From assembly GCA_002483135.1 (NCBI GenBank), contig DLHI01000007.1:505918-569778 (forward strand): a stretch of DNA of 63,861 nt. The letters are read 5' to 3'. The notes beneath the pieces are model-generated. The model was given only the letters and a program-made list of their open reading frames with translations. It was not told where the DNA came from and ran no database searches. A program made the position numbers and the translations under genes. Below are positions 55,019 through 63,861 of this stretch, in pieces. This DNA is from Hyphomonadaceae bacterium UBA7672. Its GTDB lineage: Bacteria > Pseudomonadota > Alphaproteobacteria > Caulobacterales > Hyphomonadaceae. Within the stretch, counting starts at the first letter, position 1; each line of letters begins with the position of its first letter.

Positions 55019-55558
55019 TCACCCCGTCAGCGGATAGACCGCTTCCTCGACATAGTGGCTGCCGGCGCGGGTCGCGCGCGAGGAGTACATGCAGAAATGG
55101 TCGGCGATGAATGGCGCGCAGCGGAACTCGGCTGCGTCGGTAAGGAAGTGGGCGACCTCCACGTCCCGCGTGCCGTACAGGTAGGCGAGGGTTACGTGCG
55201 GCTTGTAGCGACGAGGCTCGGGCGGAAGGCCGGCATTACGGACCGAAGTCTCGCAGGCGCCGGCCAGCTGGATGAGGGGAGGGCAGGTACGAACACCGGC
55301 CCAGAGCGCGGTTGGCTCGCGACCGCCGAAACTACCCGCGCCCTCCAGGGTGATCTCGAATGGCGCGGCGATGATGCGGCCGACCTCCGTGTCGATCTCG
55401 CGTGCGACGGCTTCGTTGACCTCGCCAATGAAGCGAAGCGTGAGGTGAAGCTGCTCGGCGGTTCGCCAGGATGCGCCGGGGACTTCGCTCTCAAGCGACA
55501 TCAGGCGCGCGGCTGCGGACTCGGGAATGGGTATGGCAAGAAAAAGGCGGAGGGTCAT
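55019..55558 (-). CDS. thpR: RNA 2',3'-cyclic phosphodiesterase (2H family)
   Basis: 179 residues from ATG 55558; 13 more in-frame codons exist upstream but are unlikely. The two catalytic HxTx motifs are present, HLTLRF in the first half and HVTLAYLYG in the second. The family opens 2',3'-cyclic phosphates at RNA ends and was once called LigT. Length is normal (about 180). Convergent with the OmpA-type gene; the shared terminator lies between. Biological role in bacteria is still unclear. Confidence 0.92.
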   Translation of the reverse strand: MTLRLFLAIPIPESAAARLMSLESEVPGASWRTAEQLHLTLRFIGEVNEAVAREIDTEVGRIIAAPFEITLEGAGSFGGREPTALWAGVRTCPPLIQLAGACETSVRNAGLPPEPRRYKPHVTLAYLYGTRDVEVAHFLTDAAEFRCAPFIADHFCMYSSRATRAGSHYVEEAVYPLTG

Positions 55559-55719
55559 GGCGATGATCCGTGCGGGCGCCAGGCATCGGCTGCGCACTGT
55601 TCGAGGCTGTAACAGTCCTTACAAGAACGGCTGCAGCTGATGCCGAGGTGAATCAAGGGTTAGCGCGTTCTTTACTGGGATCACAGACTCGCCAGCAGCC
55701 GCGCCAACGCCCGGAATTA

Positions 55720-55749
55720 CTTGCAATGAAGGGCCTGGATGACCATTAT
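55720..55749 (+). promoter_or_regulatory. Candidate RpoH promoter of the Bax-inhibitor-1 gene
   Basis: CTTGCAA (55720-55726) and CCATTAT (55743-55749) with 16 bp between. The -35 is close to CTTGAAA and the -10 fits loosely. It is about 55 bp before the ATG. Weaker than the dnaK promoter. Confidence 0.35.
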
Positions 55750-55805
55750 CCACTGAGATTGGCGAGGCGCGACCTCGCCGCTGACAGAGGGTTGAAAACA
55801 GAACC

Positions 55806-56591
55806 ATGGCTGACTTCCAGTATGCCCAGGCGCGCACAGGCGCCCAGACGGGCGATATGGCCACGGACGCCGGCCTCCGCAAATTCATGCTTGGCGTCTA
55901 CAACAAGCTTGCGCTCGGCATCTTGCTCGCCGGCGCGCTCGCCTATTTCGGCGTGACCTTCGAGCCGCTCCGGCAGGTCGTTTTCGGTGAGCCGTTCGGC
56001 TCCTCGCCGATGTTCATGGTTGTCCAGTGGGGACCCGTCGTCCTGCTGCTCGGCTCCATGTTCCTCATGAAGAACCCCTCGCCGCTCGCCTCGGGCATTC
56101 TCTACTGGGCGATCGTCGCGCTGATGGGCCTTGGCCTCGGCGTGTGGGTCATGATGGCTGAATCCGGAACGGGCTTCTCGACCCGCGGCGGCATCGGCAT
56201 GACGACGACCTATGTCACGATCGCCAAGGCGTTCCTGATCACGGCTTCGGCGTTCGGCGCCCTGTCGCTGTTCGGCTACACGACGAAGCGCGACATGTCG
56301 GGCATCGGCTCGTTCGCCATCATGGCGCTGTGGGGCGTGGTCGCTCTCTCGCTGCTGAACATCTTCCTGCCGGCCAGCTCGACCATGGAATGGATCATCA
56401 TGGGCGCTGTGTTCGCGCTCTCGGCGGTCCTGATTGCGGTTGAGACCCAGCAGCTGAAGAACGGCTACTATGCCTTCGGCGGCGATGCCCGCAGCCTTGC
56501 GGTCATGACCAACTGGGGCGCGCTGAACTTCTTCATCTCCTTCATCAACATGTTCCGCATCGTGCTGATGTTCCTGTCCTCGCGCGAATAG
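55806..56591 (+). CDS. Bax inhibitor-1/YccA-family membrane protein
   Basis: 261 residues with about seven hydrophobic segments. The FMLGVYNKLALGILLAGALAYF opening, GIGMTTTYVTIAKAFLITASAFGALSLFGYTTKRDMSGIGSF, and VETQQLKNGYYAFGG are typical of BI-1 proteins of the YbhL type. E. coli relatives interact with FtsH, and BI-1 proteins act as pH-sensitive calcium leak channels. ATG 55806 follows GAGGG. A strong terminator lies 27 bp downstream. Heat-shock control is suggested by the upstream motif only. Confidence 0.93.
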   Translation: MADFQYAQARTGAQTGDMATDAGLRKFMLGVYNKLALGILLAGALAYFGVTFEPLRQVVFGEPFGSSPMFMVVQWGPVVLLLGSMFLMKNPSPLASGILYWAIVALMGLGLGVWVMMAESGTGFSTRGGIGMTTTYVTIAKAFLITASAFGALSLFGYTTKRDMSGIGSFAIMALWGVVALSLLNIFLPASSTMEWIIMGAVFALSAVLIAVETQQLKNGYYAFGGDARSLAVMTNWGALNFFISFINMFRIVLMFLSSRE

Positions 56592-56617
56592 CTGCAGTCA
56601 CAGGCTGAAATGCGAGA

Positions 56618-56644
56618 GCCCCGGACCGTCGGTCCGGGGCTTTT
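56618..56644 (+). terminator. Rho-independent terminator after the Bax-inhibitor-1 gene
   Basis: 10 bp perfect stem GCCCCGGACC / GGTCCGGGGC with a GTC loop, followed by TTTTCGTTTC. Confidence 0.92.
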
Positions 56645-56664
56645 CGTTTCGGGTTTTCAACAGT

Positions 56665-56695
56665 TGTGGATCGGGTCCTGTGGACCGGTTGTGGA
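56665..56695. repeat. Three TGTGGA repeats (possible DnaA-box-like cluster)
   Basis: TGTGGATCG at 56665, TGTGGACCG at 56679 and TGTGGAGAA at 56690. These resemble the complement of the DnaA box (TGTGGATAA) with one to three mismatches. They are in the short gap between the Bax-inhibitor terminator and the DUF2794 stop. No other origin features are seen. Confidence 0.35.
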
Positions 56696-56710
56696 GAAAT
56701 TGTTCCGCGC

Positions 56711-57061
56711 TCAGTCGATGACGTTAAAGCGGCGCTTGTCGAAGATTTTCAGCACCTGCGCCAGCTCATGTCCGCGCTTCAGCACTTGTCCGGTCGCGTT
56801 GGTGACGGAGTAGGCGCCCTGCTTTCGTGCGAGATCGGGCCGCTTTTCCACAATCCAGGTCGGGGCTTCCGAGGCGCGCTTGTACATGCAGAAGGCGGCA
56901 TGGTCGGCGTATGCGCCAATGGCGTAGTCGCGGCATTCGCCCTCTGAAACGAGCTTTCCGTAGGCCCAGAGGATGAGTTCGAGCTCGCGTCGGTCGAACC
57001 AGATCTGTCGTGCAGCAGTGTGAGACGACGAGGGAAAACCCGGCTGACTCGTCTGCGTCAT
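56711..57061 (-). CDS. DUF2794 protein
   Basis: 116 residues from ATG 57061, with AGGAAC upstream. The core IWFDRRELELILWAYGKLVSEGECRDYAIG and the C-terminal KQGAYSVTNATGQVLKRGHELAQVLKIFDK are characteristic of DUF2794, a family nearly limited to alphaproteobacteria. Function is unknown. Soluble, no signal peptide. The upstream 490 bp gap is the longest non-coding stretch in the window. Confidence 0.9.
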   Translation of the reverse strand: MTQTSQPGFPSSSHTAARQIWFDRRELELILWAYGKLVSEGECRDYAIGAYADHAAFCMYKRASEAPTWIVEKRPDLARKQGAYSVTNATGQVLKRGHELAQVLKIFDKRRFNVID

Positions 57062-57554
57062 GGCTGTTCCTGTTGGACGGTTCCTGTGGAGACTAAACGC
57101 ACGCGAAGCCGATCCTGCGAACCTTACGAAGAATTCGCAATATCACCTCATTTTGGACTAGCCAAAGCCACCGATGACGGCCAAGTTAACAGCGTCGGGC
57201 GGATGGTTAAGACGCCGACCTTGGACCCAACAGCCCCCCAGCCCCCCAGGGTTGCGACTGACGGTTCGCCCGACACCTCATCTTCCAAAAATTGATATCA
57301 ATACAGCGACCTAGCGCTGTTGTTCACGCATTTGCGCGGGCGCCCGCTGTAGCGACGTCTGCGGCGGCAAATCGTTAACGGCGCCCACGCGCCGCGGATC
57401 GATTCGGCGCCGATTCGCGCGCGATTCGCATTGGTCGAATCTTCATCAACTCCTGACTTCCTTCGCTGCGCCGCCGGGCCTAGCAAAGGCTCCGGAGACC
57501 AGCCGAAGACTTCCACGCAGCGGACAGACACAGCGAACGGGCCCAGCCATCGTC
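57062..57554. other. Long intergenic region between DUF2794 and the Gld-type ABC operon
   Basis: 493 bp that should hold two divergent promoters. It contains an atypical stretch with C-runs near 57232-57249 and the dense GANTC cluster at 57401-57441. No reading frame here is convincing. No RNA gene was recognised. Confidence 0.5.
57401..57441. promoter_or_regulatory. Cluster of four GANTC sites
   Basis: GATTC at 57401, 57412 and 57423, and GAATC at 57437, spaced 11, 11 and 14 bp. GANTC is the target of the CcrM adenine methyltransferase in alphaproteobacteria. Four in 41 bp is well above chance in GC-rich DNA, where about one in 300-600 bp is expected. They are 114-154 bp before the ABC ATPase start. 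Confidence 0.55.
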
Positions 57555-58316
57555 ATGTCAGTGAACGCCTTGCCACCCAACGCGATGGACGCGCTGCAGG
57601 TCGAGAACCTATCCAGGTCATTCGGATCGCGGCAGGCAGTGCGGAAGGTCAACCTCCGAGTCGCCATCGGGGAGACGGTCGCGATCATGGGGCCGAACGG
57701 GGCGGGCAAGTCGACGACGCTGCGCATGATCGCTGGCTATCTCGAGCCGGACGAGGGCGATGCGTGGATCAACGGCGCCTCCATTCAGTCTGACCGCACA
57801 CGCGCGCAACTCTCGCTGGGCTATCTCGCCGAAGGCGCGCCGCTCTATCTCGACCTGTCGGCCAAGGACTTCCTCGCCTTCCTCGCGCGCACTCACGGTC
57901 TTCGCGGGGCCGAGGCGAAGGATGCGATCGCACGCGCAGCGGAAGACGCGGCCATCACCGACGTGCTGTCGCGGCCGATCGAGACGCTGTCGAAGGGATA
58001 CCGCCGGCGCGTGGCGCTGGCAGGCGCCATCGTGCATGATCCGCCGGTGCTGATCCTCGATGAACCGACCGACGGGCTCGATCCCAACCAGAAGATTGCC
58101 ATGCGCAGCCTCATCAAGCGGATGGGGCAGGCGAAGGCGATCCTGATCTCCACTCACCAGCTCGATGAAGTCGAGGCGATGTGTTCGCGCGCCATCCTGA
58201 TCGACGGTGGCGAGATCGTGGCAGACTCAACCCCGGCCGAGCTTGCAGCACGCGCACCCGGCGGGCGCCTGGAGGATGCATTCCACGCCCTTACGCGCGG
58301 GGAGGCCGAGGTATGA
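57555..58316 (+). CDS. ABC transporter ATP-binding protein (GldA-like)
   Basis: 253 residues. Walker A IMGPNGAGKSTTLR, the ABC signature as ETLSKGYRRRVALAGA, Walker B VLILDEPTDGLDPNQ, and the switch His in ILISTHQLDEVEAMC. Closest in style to the ATPase subunits of the GldA/CcmA-like ABC-2 exporters. ATGA overlap with the permease; an internal ATG at 57585 is an alternative start. First gene of a four-gene operon. Confidence 0.93.
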   Translation: MSVNALPPNAMDALQVENLSRSFGSRQAVRKVNLRVAIGETVAIMGPNGAGKSTTLRMIAGYLEPDEGDAWINGASIQSDRTRAQLSLGYLAEGAPLYLDLSAKDFLAFLARTHGLRGAEAKDAIARAAEDAAITDVLSRPIETLSKGYRRRVALAGAIVHDPPVLILDEPTDGLDPNQKIAMRSLIKRMGQAKAILISTHQLDEVEAMCSRAILIDGGEIVADSTPAELAARAPGGRLEDAFHALTRGEAEV

Positions 58317-59095
58317 TCGAGGCTGCAAGCCCCGGCTCGAAGCAGGATGCCGGACAGGTGGCGAACGCCATGCGGGCGGTCTATGTGCGTGAGCTTGCGG
58401 CCTACTTCCTGACGCCGCTGGCTTATGTGTTCATCGCCATCTTCCTGATCGCGCTGGGCGCGTTCACGTTCGAGATCGGCCGCTTCTTCGAGACCAACCA
58501 GGCCGATCTAGCGCCCTTCTTCCTGTTCCATCCGTGGCTCTATCTTGTCTTCCTTCCCGCCATTGCGATGCGGTTGTGGGCGGACGAATCGAAGGGCGGC
58601 ACGCTGGAGCTGTTGCTGTCGCTGCCGGCGCCGGTGTGGTCGATCGTGATCGGAAAATTCCTGGCGGCGTGGACGGTCGCTGCCGCGGCTCTTCTCTTCA
58701 CGACGCCGATGTGGATGTCGGTCAATTGGCTCGGCGCGCCAGACAACGCCGCCATCGCGCTCACTTATGCGATGAGCTTCCTGATGGCGGGCGGGTATCT
58801 TGCCGTCGCCTGCGCAATGTCGGCGGTGGCGCGCAACCAGGTTGTGGCGTTCGTGCTGTCGGTGGCTGTAGGCTTCGTGTTCACGGCGGCGGGATTGCCG
58901 GTGGTGGCATCCGGGATTGCCGGCTCGCTGGGCCCGGGGGCTGCGGACGCGCTCGCGTCGTTCTCGCTGTTGACGCATTTCGAGGCGGCCCAGCGCGGCG
59001 TTCTCGAACTGCGCGCGCTGTTCTTCTATGTGGCGTTCATCGCGCTCTGGCTGTCGCTGAATGCGATCTGGGTCGGCGCAAGGAAGGGCGGGTGA
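58313..59095 (+). CDS. ABC-2 type permease (GldF-like)
   Basis: 260 residues, six hydrophobic segments. The opening VYVRELAAYFLTPLAYVFIAIFLIALGAFTF and LPAIAMRLWADESKGGTLELLLSLP are typical of GldF-type ABC-2 permeases that in Bacteroidetes are linked to gliding. Homologues occur in many non-gliding bacteria. Ends one base into the next gene. Forms the channel for the ATPase encoded just upstream. Confidence 0.92.
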   Translation: MIEAASPGSKQDAGQVANAMRAVYVRELAAYFLTPLAYVFIAIFLIALGAFTFEIGRFFETNQADLAPFFLFHPWLYLVFLPAIAMRLWADESKGGTLELLLSLPAPVWSIVIGKFLAAWTVAAAALLFTTPMWMSVNWLGAPDNAAIALTYAMSFLMAGGYLAVACAMSAVARNQVVAFVLSVAVGFVFTAAGLPVVASGIAGSLGPGAADALASFSLLTHFEAAQRGVLELRALFFYVAFIALWLSLNAIWVGARKGG

Positions 59096-60957
59096 TGCGC
59101 AGGTCGCACTACGCCATACTTGCCAGCATCGCCGCCGTCGCGGTGTTCGCTGGCCTCAACCTTGCCTCATGGAAGTGGCTCGCGCCGGCGCGCGCGGATT
59201 TCACGGCCAACAAGCTCTACACGCTGTCATCCTCCGCGCGCCAGGTGGTGGAGCGGCTGATCGAGCCGGTAGAGCTGGAGCTCGTTTATTCGCGCAGCCT
59301 GGGGTCGGATTTCCCCGCCATTCGCGGGCATGCTGACCGCGTGCGCCAGATGATGACGGAGATCGCGGCATACTCCGGCGGCAAGGTGAAGCTGCGCGAG
59401 GTCGAGCCCGAGCCGTTTTCGGAAGAAGAGGAGCGCATCGCCGGAGCAGGGCTCACGCCTGCGCCGACCGATCGTGGTGATCCACTCTATCTTGGCATCA
59501 TCGGCCACAACACAGTGGACGACGCCATCGCCATTCCCTTCCTTGCGCCCGAGCGCGATGCGCTGCTGGAATATGAACTGGTGCGCCTGATTTCGCAGCT
59601 GGATGATCCTGCCCCGCCGCGCATTGCCGTGATTTCCTCATTGACGCCCTATCAGCTGCATCCCAGCGAGCCGCAGGCGGCGTTCCTGCTGCGTGAAGCG
59701 CGTCGCGCCTATGATGTCGTCGTGCTCGATCCCGAGTTCCGCGAACTGCCGCCGGGAACCGATGCGTTGCTGATCGTGCATCCCGGGCCGCTGACCGAGT
59801 GGCAGCAATACCTGATCGACCAGTTCCTGCTGCGCAAGGGTACGGCGTTGATCGCGCTCGACCCCGCTGCGCGTGCGGCGGCTGTCCAGCAGGGCGGCCT
59901 TGCGCCGACCGCTTCGAACCTCCCACGCATGGAGCAGATGTTGGGGGTATCCCTCGCGCCGGATGTCGTTGCCGATCGCACGCTGGCGCTACCTGTCAAT
60001 GTGGATGCAGGCGGCGGACGCATGATTCAGGAGGGCCAGCCTCTGTTCATCGCGCCGCAGCCCAGCCTGATGTCGAAGTCGGACGTGATCACGTCGGACC
60101 TTTCGCGGCCCATCAATTTCGGCTCTCCGGGGCATTTCAGCTTTGCGTCGCGTGCGGACGTCACGTTTGAACCGCTGATCACGGCAACCGCAGGCGCTGC
60201 CTTCATGCCGGCCGCTTTTGCGATGAGCGACCCGAAGCCGCGCGTCGTGATGGAGGCTTATAAGCCGGTGGGGCAGAGCCCCGTGATCGCAGGAAGGCTC
60301 TCGGGCAAGCTGCGCTCCACGTTCGACCGGCCGCCGCAGCCGGCGCCGGACGAGGATCCCGTGCTGGCAGAATTGCAGCGCCAGGCGATGGAGCGCGCGC
60401 CGCCTTTTGTCGCTGCGTCCGAGACGCCTGCCGAGATCGTTCTGGTCGCTGATGCTGACATGTTCGACGACGGTTTCTATGTGCATCCGCAGACAGGGCA
60501 GGCGCTGGCCGACAACGCGGCCTTCGTTCTCAACGCGCTCGACAATCTCAGCGGGGACTATGCGCTCACCGAATTGCGTTCGCGCGCGCCGGCCGCCCGC
60601 CCGATGACACGGGTCGACGATATCGAGGCCGCGGCGCGCCAGCGGCTCTATGCCGAACAGACGCGGCTGGAGAAGGAGCTGGCTGATGCCGAGGCGCGGG
60701 CAGGCGAGCTGGAAGCGCGTCGCGCCAGTGGCGTGGCGTCGAGTGAGGAAGAGCTGGCCGCGATCTCCGAATATCGCGAGAAGGCCGTGGCCGCGCGGCG
60801 ACAGTTGCGTGCTGTTGAGCGGGAGTTTCGCCGCGATGTCGATGCGCTCGCGGGTCAGCTGGCCTTCGTCAACATCTGGTTGCCGCCAATGATCATAGGT
60901 CTGATCGGCATCGGCGTGATGGTGTGGCGTGGCCGCGCGCGGGGAGGCGCGAAATGA
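59095..60957 (+). CDS. GldG-like ABC-type auxiliary membrane protein
   Basis: 620 residues. An N-terminal membrane anchor (residues 7-25), a large periplasmic GldG/ABC_transp_aux region (with TANKLYTLSSSARQVVERL, LVRLISQLDDPAPPRIAVIS and ADADMFDDGFYVHP), a predicted coiled coil near 510-580 (RLYAEQTRLEKELADAEARAGELEARR), and a final membrane segment (LPPMIIGLIGIGVMVW). This order of domains fits the auxiliary subunit of Gld-type exporters. Overlaps the permease by one base and the next gene by four. Confidence 0.9.
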   Translation: MRRSHYAILASIAAVAVFAGLNLASWKWLAPARADFTANKLYTLSSSARQVVERLIEPVELELVYSRSLGSDFPAIRGHADRVRQMMTEIAAYSGGKVKLREVEPEPFSEEEERIAGAGLTPAPTDRGDPLYLGIIGHNTVDDAIAIPFLAPERDALLEYELVRLISQLDDPAPPRIAVISSLTPYQLHPSEPQAAFLLREARRAYDVVVLDPEFRELPPGTDALLIVHPGPLTEWQQYLIDQFLLRKGTALIALDPAARAAAVQQGGLAPTASNLPRMEQMLGVSLAPDVVADRTLALPVNVDAGGGRMIQEGQPLFIAPQPSLMSKSDVITSDLSRPINFGSPGHFSFASRADVTFEPLITATAGAAFMPAAFAMSDPKPRVVMEAYKPVGQSPVIAGRLSGKLRSTFDRPPQPAPDEDPVLAELQRQAMERAPPFVAASETPAEIVLVADADMFDDGFYVHPQTGQALADNAAFVLNALDNLSGDYALTELRSRAPAARPMTRVDDIEAAARQRLYAEQTRLEKELADAEARAGELEARRASGVASSEEELAAISEYREKAVAARRQLRAVEREFRRDVDALAGQLAFVNIWLPPMIIGLIGIGVMVWRGRARGGAK

Positions 60958-61970
60958 GTGAAGTTGGTTCGCGCCGGCGCAGGAAGACGCTGATCGTTCT
61001 TGGCGGCATTGCCGGCGCATGCGCCCTCCTTGGCGCGGCGACCTTCATTCCGGCGCAGGACGAGCTGCCGCGGTCGGAAGTCGGCCAGCGCGTGCTTCCC
61101 GCCTATGAAAGCAAGACGAGCCTTGTCTCGCTCATCATGGTGTCGACCCAGGAGGAGAGCTATCACCTCGTACGCAATGGCGAGCAGTGGGTGCTGGCCG
61201 AGAAAGGCTCCTATCCTGTCAGCCCCGTGCGCATACAGGATCTGAATCTCGCGCTCGCCTCGATCACCTATGGCCGCGCCATGACGCGCGATGATCGGAA
61301 GTTCGACCGCATCGGCCTTGGCGATCCGGGCGCAGGCGGCACAGGCGCGCTGCTTGAAGCGGGCGACGGCCAGGGCAACAGCTTTGCGAAGCTGATCGCA
61401 GGTTTCCGCGATGGGCGCAGCTATGTGCGCAAGCCGGATGATCTGCAGGCCTGGGCTGTGGAAGGCGCCGTGCTGCCGCCGTTGCAGCGGGCGGCCTACT
61501 GGCTCGATCTTGATGTGGTGAAGGTCGCGGCTGCTGACATTGTCGAGGCCGATGTGCGTCCCGCTGAAGGGCCGGCCTATCGTGTCGTGCGCCGGGCGGA
61601 TGGCGGCTTCGGATTGGCCCCGCCACATCACCAGAGGCTGGTGCTGGCGGCGCTGGGCCCGCAGATGGTGGCCGAAGCGCTTTCGCGTCTTGCCCCGGTC
61701 GATGTGGCGCCGGCGTCGGAGATCGGTGTCGGACGGCCGCTGGCCGAACACATCACGCGGACGAGCAACGGGGTCGCCATCGTTGTGCGATCCTGGCGGG
61801 CCAATGATCGCGGTTGGGTAACGGTGAGTGCGGCGACGGCGGAGGGCGCAACGCCTGAGGCCCAGGCCATGGCGGCGGACATCAACGCGCGCGCGGCGGC
61901 GTGGGCCTTTGGGTTGAACGAACTGGACTGGGGCGCCTATTCGACGCCGCTGGGCGCGATCACGGAGTAG
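60954..61970 (+). CDS. DUF4340 domain protein
   Basis: 338 residues. A basic start (MSEVGSRRRRKTLIVLGG) and one N-terminal membrane segment, then a periplasmic DUF4340 region (SYHLVRNGEQWVLAEKGSYPVSPVRIQDL). DUF4340 proteins commonly follow GldG-like genes and are thought to be part of the same complex. Fourth and last gene of the operon. Convergent with the DUF1223 gene, 16 bp apart. Confidence 0.9.
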   Translation: MSEVGSRRRRKTLIVLGGIAGACALLGAATFIPAQDELPRSEVGQRVLPAYESKTSLVSLIMVSTQEESYHLVRNGEQWVLAEKGSYPVSPVRIQDLNLALASITYGRAMTRDDRKFDRIGLGDPGAGGTGALLEAGDGQGNSFAKLIAGFRDGRSYVRKPDDLQAWAVEGAVLPPLQRAAYWLDLDVVKVAAADIVEADVRPAEGPAYRVVRRADGGFGLAPPHHQRLVLAALGPQMVAEALSRLAPVDVAPASEIGVGRPLAEHITRTSNGVAIVVRSWRANDRGWVTVSAATAEGATPEAQAMAADINARAAAWAFGLNELDWGAYSTPLGAITE

Positions 61971-61986
61971 GGCTACTTCTGCTTGC

Positions 61987-62706
61987 CTATTTCTTTTGGG
62001 CCGCGCCGATGACCATGCCTTCCGTGCCGTTCTTCTGCACCATGACGACGCAGCTGGACGGGCATGTGAGCGCATAGCGTTTCGATCCGCCGGCCCATTC
62101 GCCCAGCGACTCGAATTTCGTCACCAGGTTCCAGTAGGACATCGGCTTGCCCTTGTTGGCGCCGGCGCCGGGCGTGACCTTGGTCACGCCGGGACGAAAG
62201 TGGACGACGACAACTCCGGCCTTCTCGACGCCCTGCGGAAGCGCGCCTGAAATGGTTGCGCCGCCATCGGCAAGAGCGACCGTGATCGGATACGGGCTGA
62301 TGTCGCGGCGGCCGAAGGCTTCCTCGATATCCTTGAGATTTGTACCCGGGCCATGCACGCGGCCGGAATAGACGACCTGCGGGGTGTAGGGCCCGCGATA
62401 GTTCAGCACGCGGTTGTAGCGCTTCTGGCGGTCGGTGAATTCCGGCTTGGCGAAGGTGTCGTCCCAGCCAAGGTAGTCCCAGATTCCGACCGGGTAGGTG
62501 AGGGCGATCACGTCCGTGCGTTCAGCCAGCAGGGCGATGTTCTCGTTGGCTGCCGGGCAGTTGCCGCAGCCCTGACTGGAAAACAGTTCCATCACCACGG
62601 GACGGCCGGCGTGCTCGGGCACGTTCATGCCGCCGCGCTGGCCAGAGGCGGCCGGGGCGATCATGAGCACGATCAGCGCGCAGAGGAGGCGGGAAGCCGA
62701 CTTCAT
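61987..62706 (-). CDS. Secreted DUF1223 thioredoxin-like protein
   Basis: 239 residues. A signal peptide (MKSASRLLCALIVLMIAPAASG) precedes a thioredoxin-like domain starting VVMELFSSQGCGNCPAANENIALLAER, with CxxC in CGNC. This is the DUF1223 signature; no characterised function is known to me. A second Cys pair near the C-terminus (LTCPSSCVV) is consistent with the oxidising periplasm. The gene is about 70 bp after the aconitase stop on the same strand, so it may be read with acnA or from its own promoter. Confidence 0.9.
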   Translation of the reverse strand: MKSASRLLCALIVLMIAPAASGQRGGMNVPEHAGRPVVMELFSSQGCGNCPAANENIALLAERTDVIALTYPVGIWDYLGWDDTFAKPEFTDRQKRYNRVLNYRGPYTPQVVYSGRVHGPGTNLKDIEEAFGRRDISPYPITVALADGGATISGALPQGVEKAGVVVVHFRPGVTKVTPGAGANKGKPMSYWNLVTKFESLGEWAGGSKRYALTCPSSCVVMVQKNGTEGMVIGAAQKK

Positions 62707-62775
62707 TCTGTCCCGTTATCTCGCAGCTGCACAAAACCACGAATCAAGACGCTGTGAGAAACAGCGGGGTCCTGA

Positions 62776-63861
<1,086 letters not shown>

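Noticed and set aside
57062..57554. Chromosome origin of replication
   Set aside because: The gap has GANTC sites and nearby DnaA-like repeats, but no AT-rich unwinding region and none of the usual origin neighbours (dnaA, hemE, parAB, gidAB, rpmH).

Overview
The window is a stretch of a GC-rich, gene-dense alphaproteobacterial chromosome. Markers of that class are a Fur/Mur regulator lacking the CxxC zinc site, DUF1674, DUF2794, DUF2244, a NADP-malic enzyme fused to a phosphotransacetylase domain, the order tsaB-rimI-fur-miaB-phoH-ybeY-corC-lnt-XRE-metK, a gene-transfer-agent-type terminase, and a run of GANTC (CcrM-type) sites. A large TonB-dependent receptor and a Flp pilin would suit the Caulobacterales/Hyphomonadaceae, but the family assignment is inference. 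There are no rRNA or tRNA genes, no CRISPR array, no transposase and no integrase.

1-15.2 kb: an HxlR regulator divergent from an atypical SDR, an HCCA isomerase-like protein, nth, a glyoxalase, an orphan Flp pilin, an amidase with a Lys/Pro tail, dapB, dnaJ and dnaK (with a clear RpoH promoter), alkB and maeB. Four of the five palindromic repeat elements lie here. One encodes the last residues of AlkB.

15.2-26.6 kb: mutS, then an isolated transcription unit with a consensus sigma-54 promoter, two tandem paralogous membrane peptides of 40 and 43 residues, and a strong terminator. This is the most interesting locus of the window. pnuC-nadR (nicotinamide riboside salvage), glnD, murJ and trpS follow.

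26.6-39 kb: a copper chaperone, a USP-nfuA-nitroreductase run, then a tightly overlapping housekeeping operon (tsaB, rimI, fur, miaB, phoH, ybeY, corC, lnt, an XRE regulator, metK). A perfect AT-rich palindrome lies between the XRE gene and metK.

39-48 kb: an orphan GTA/phage-type large terminase with no other packaging genes, a TonB-dependent receptor, a TPR/aspartyl-beta-hydroxylase protein, a YgjP-like metallopeptidase and a large methionine-rich lipoprotein.

48-63.9 kb: a CDF metal exporter, a Kef-type antiporter, glucokinase, small envelope proteins, htpX, a DUF4398/OmpA pair, thpR, a Bax-inhibitor-1 protein, DUF2794, a Gld-type ABC system (ATPase, permease, GldG-like, DUF4340), a DUF1223 protein, and the 3' part of aconitase running off the window.
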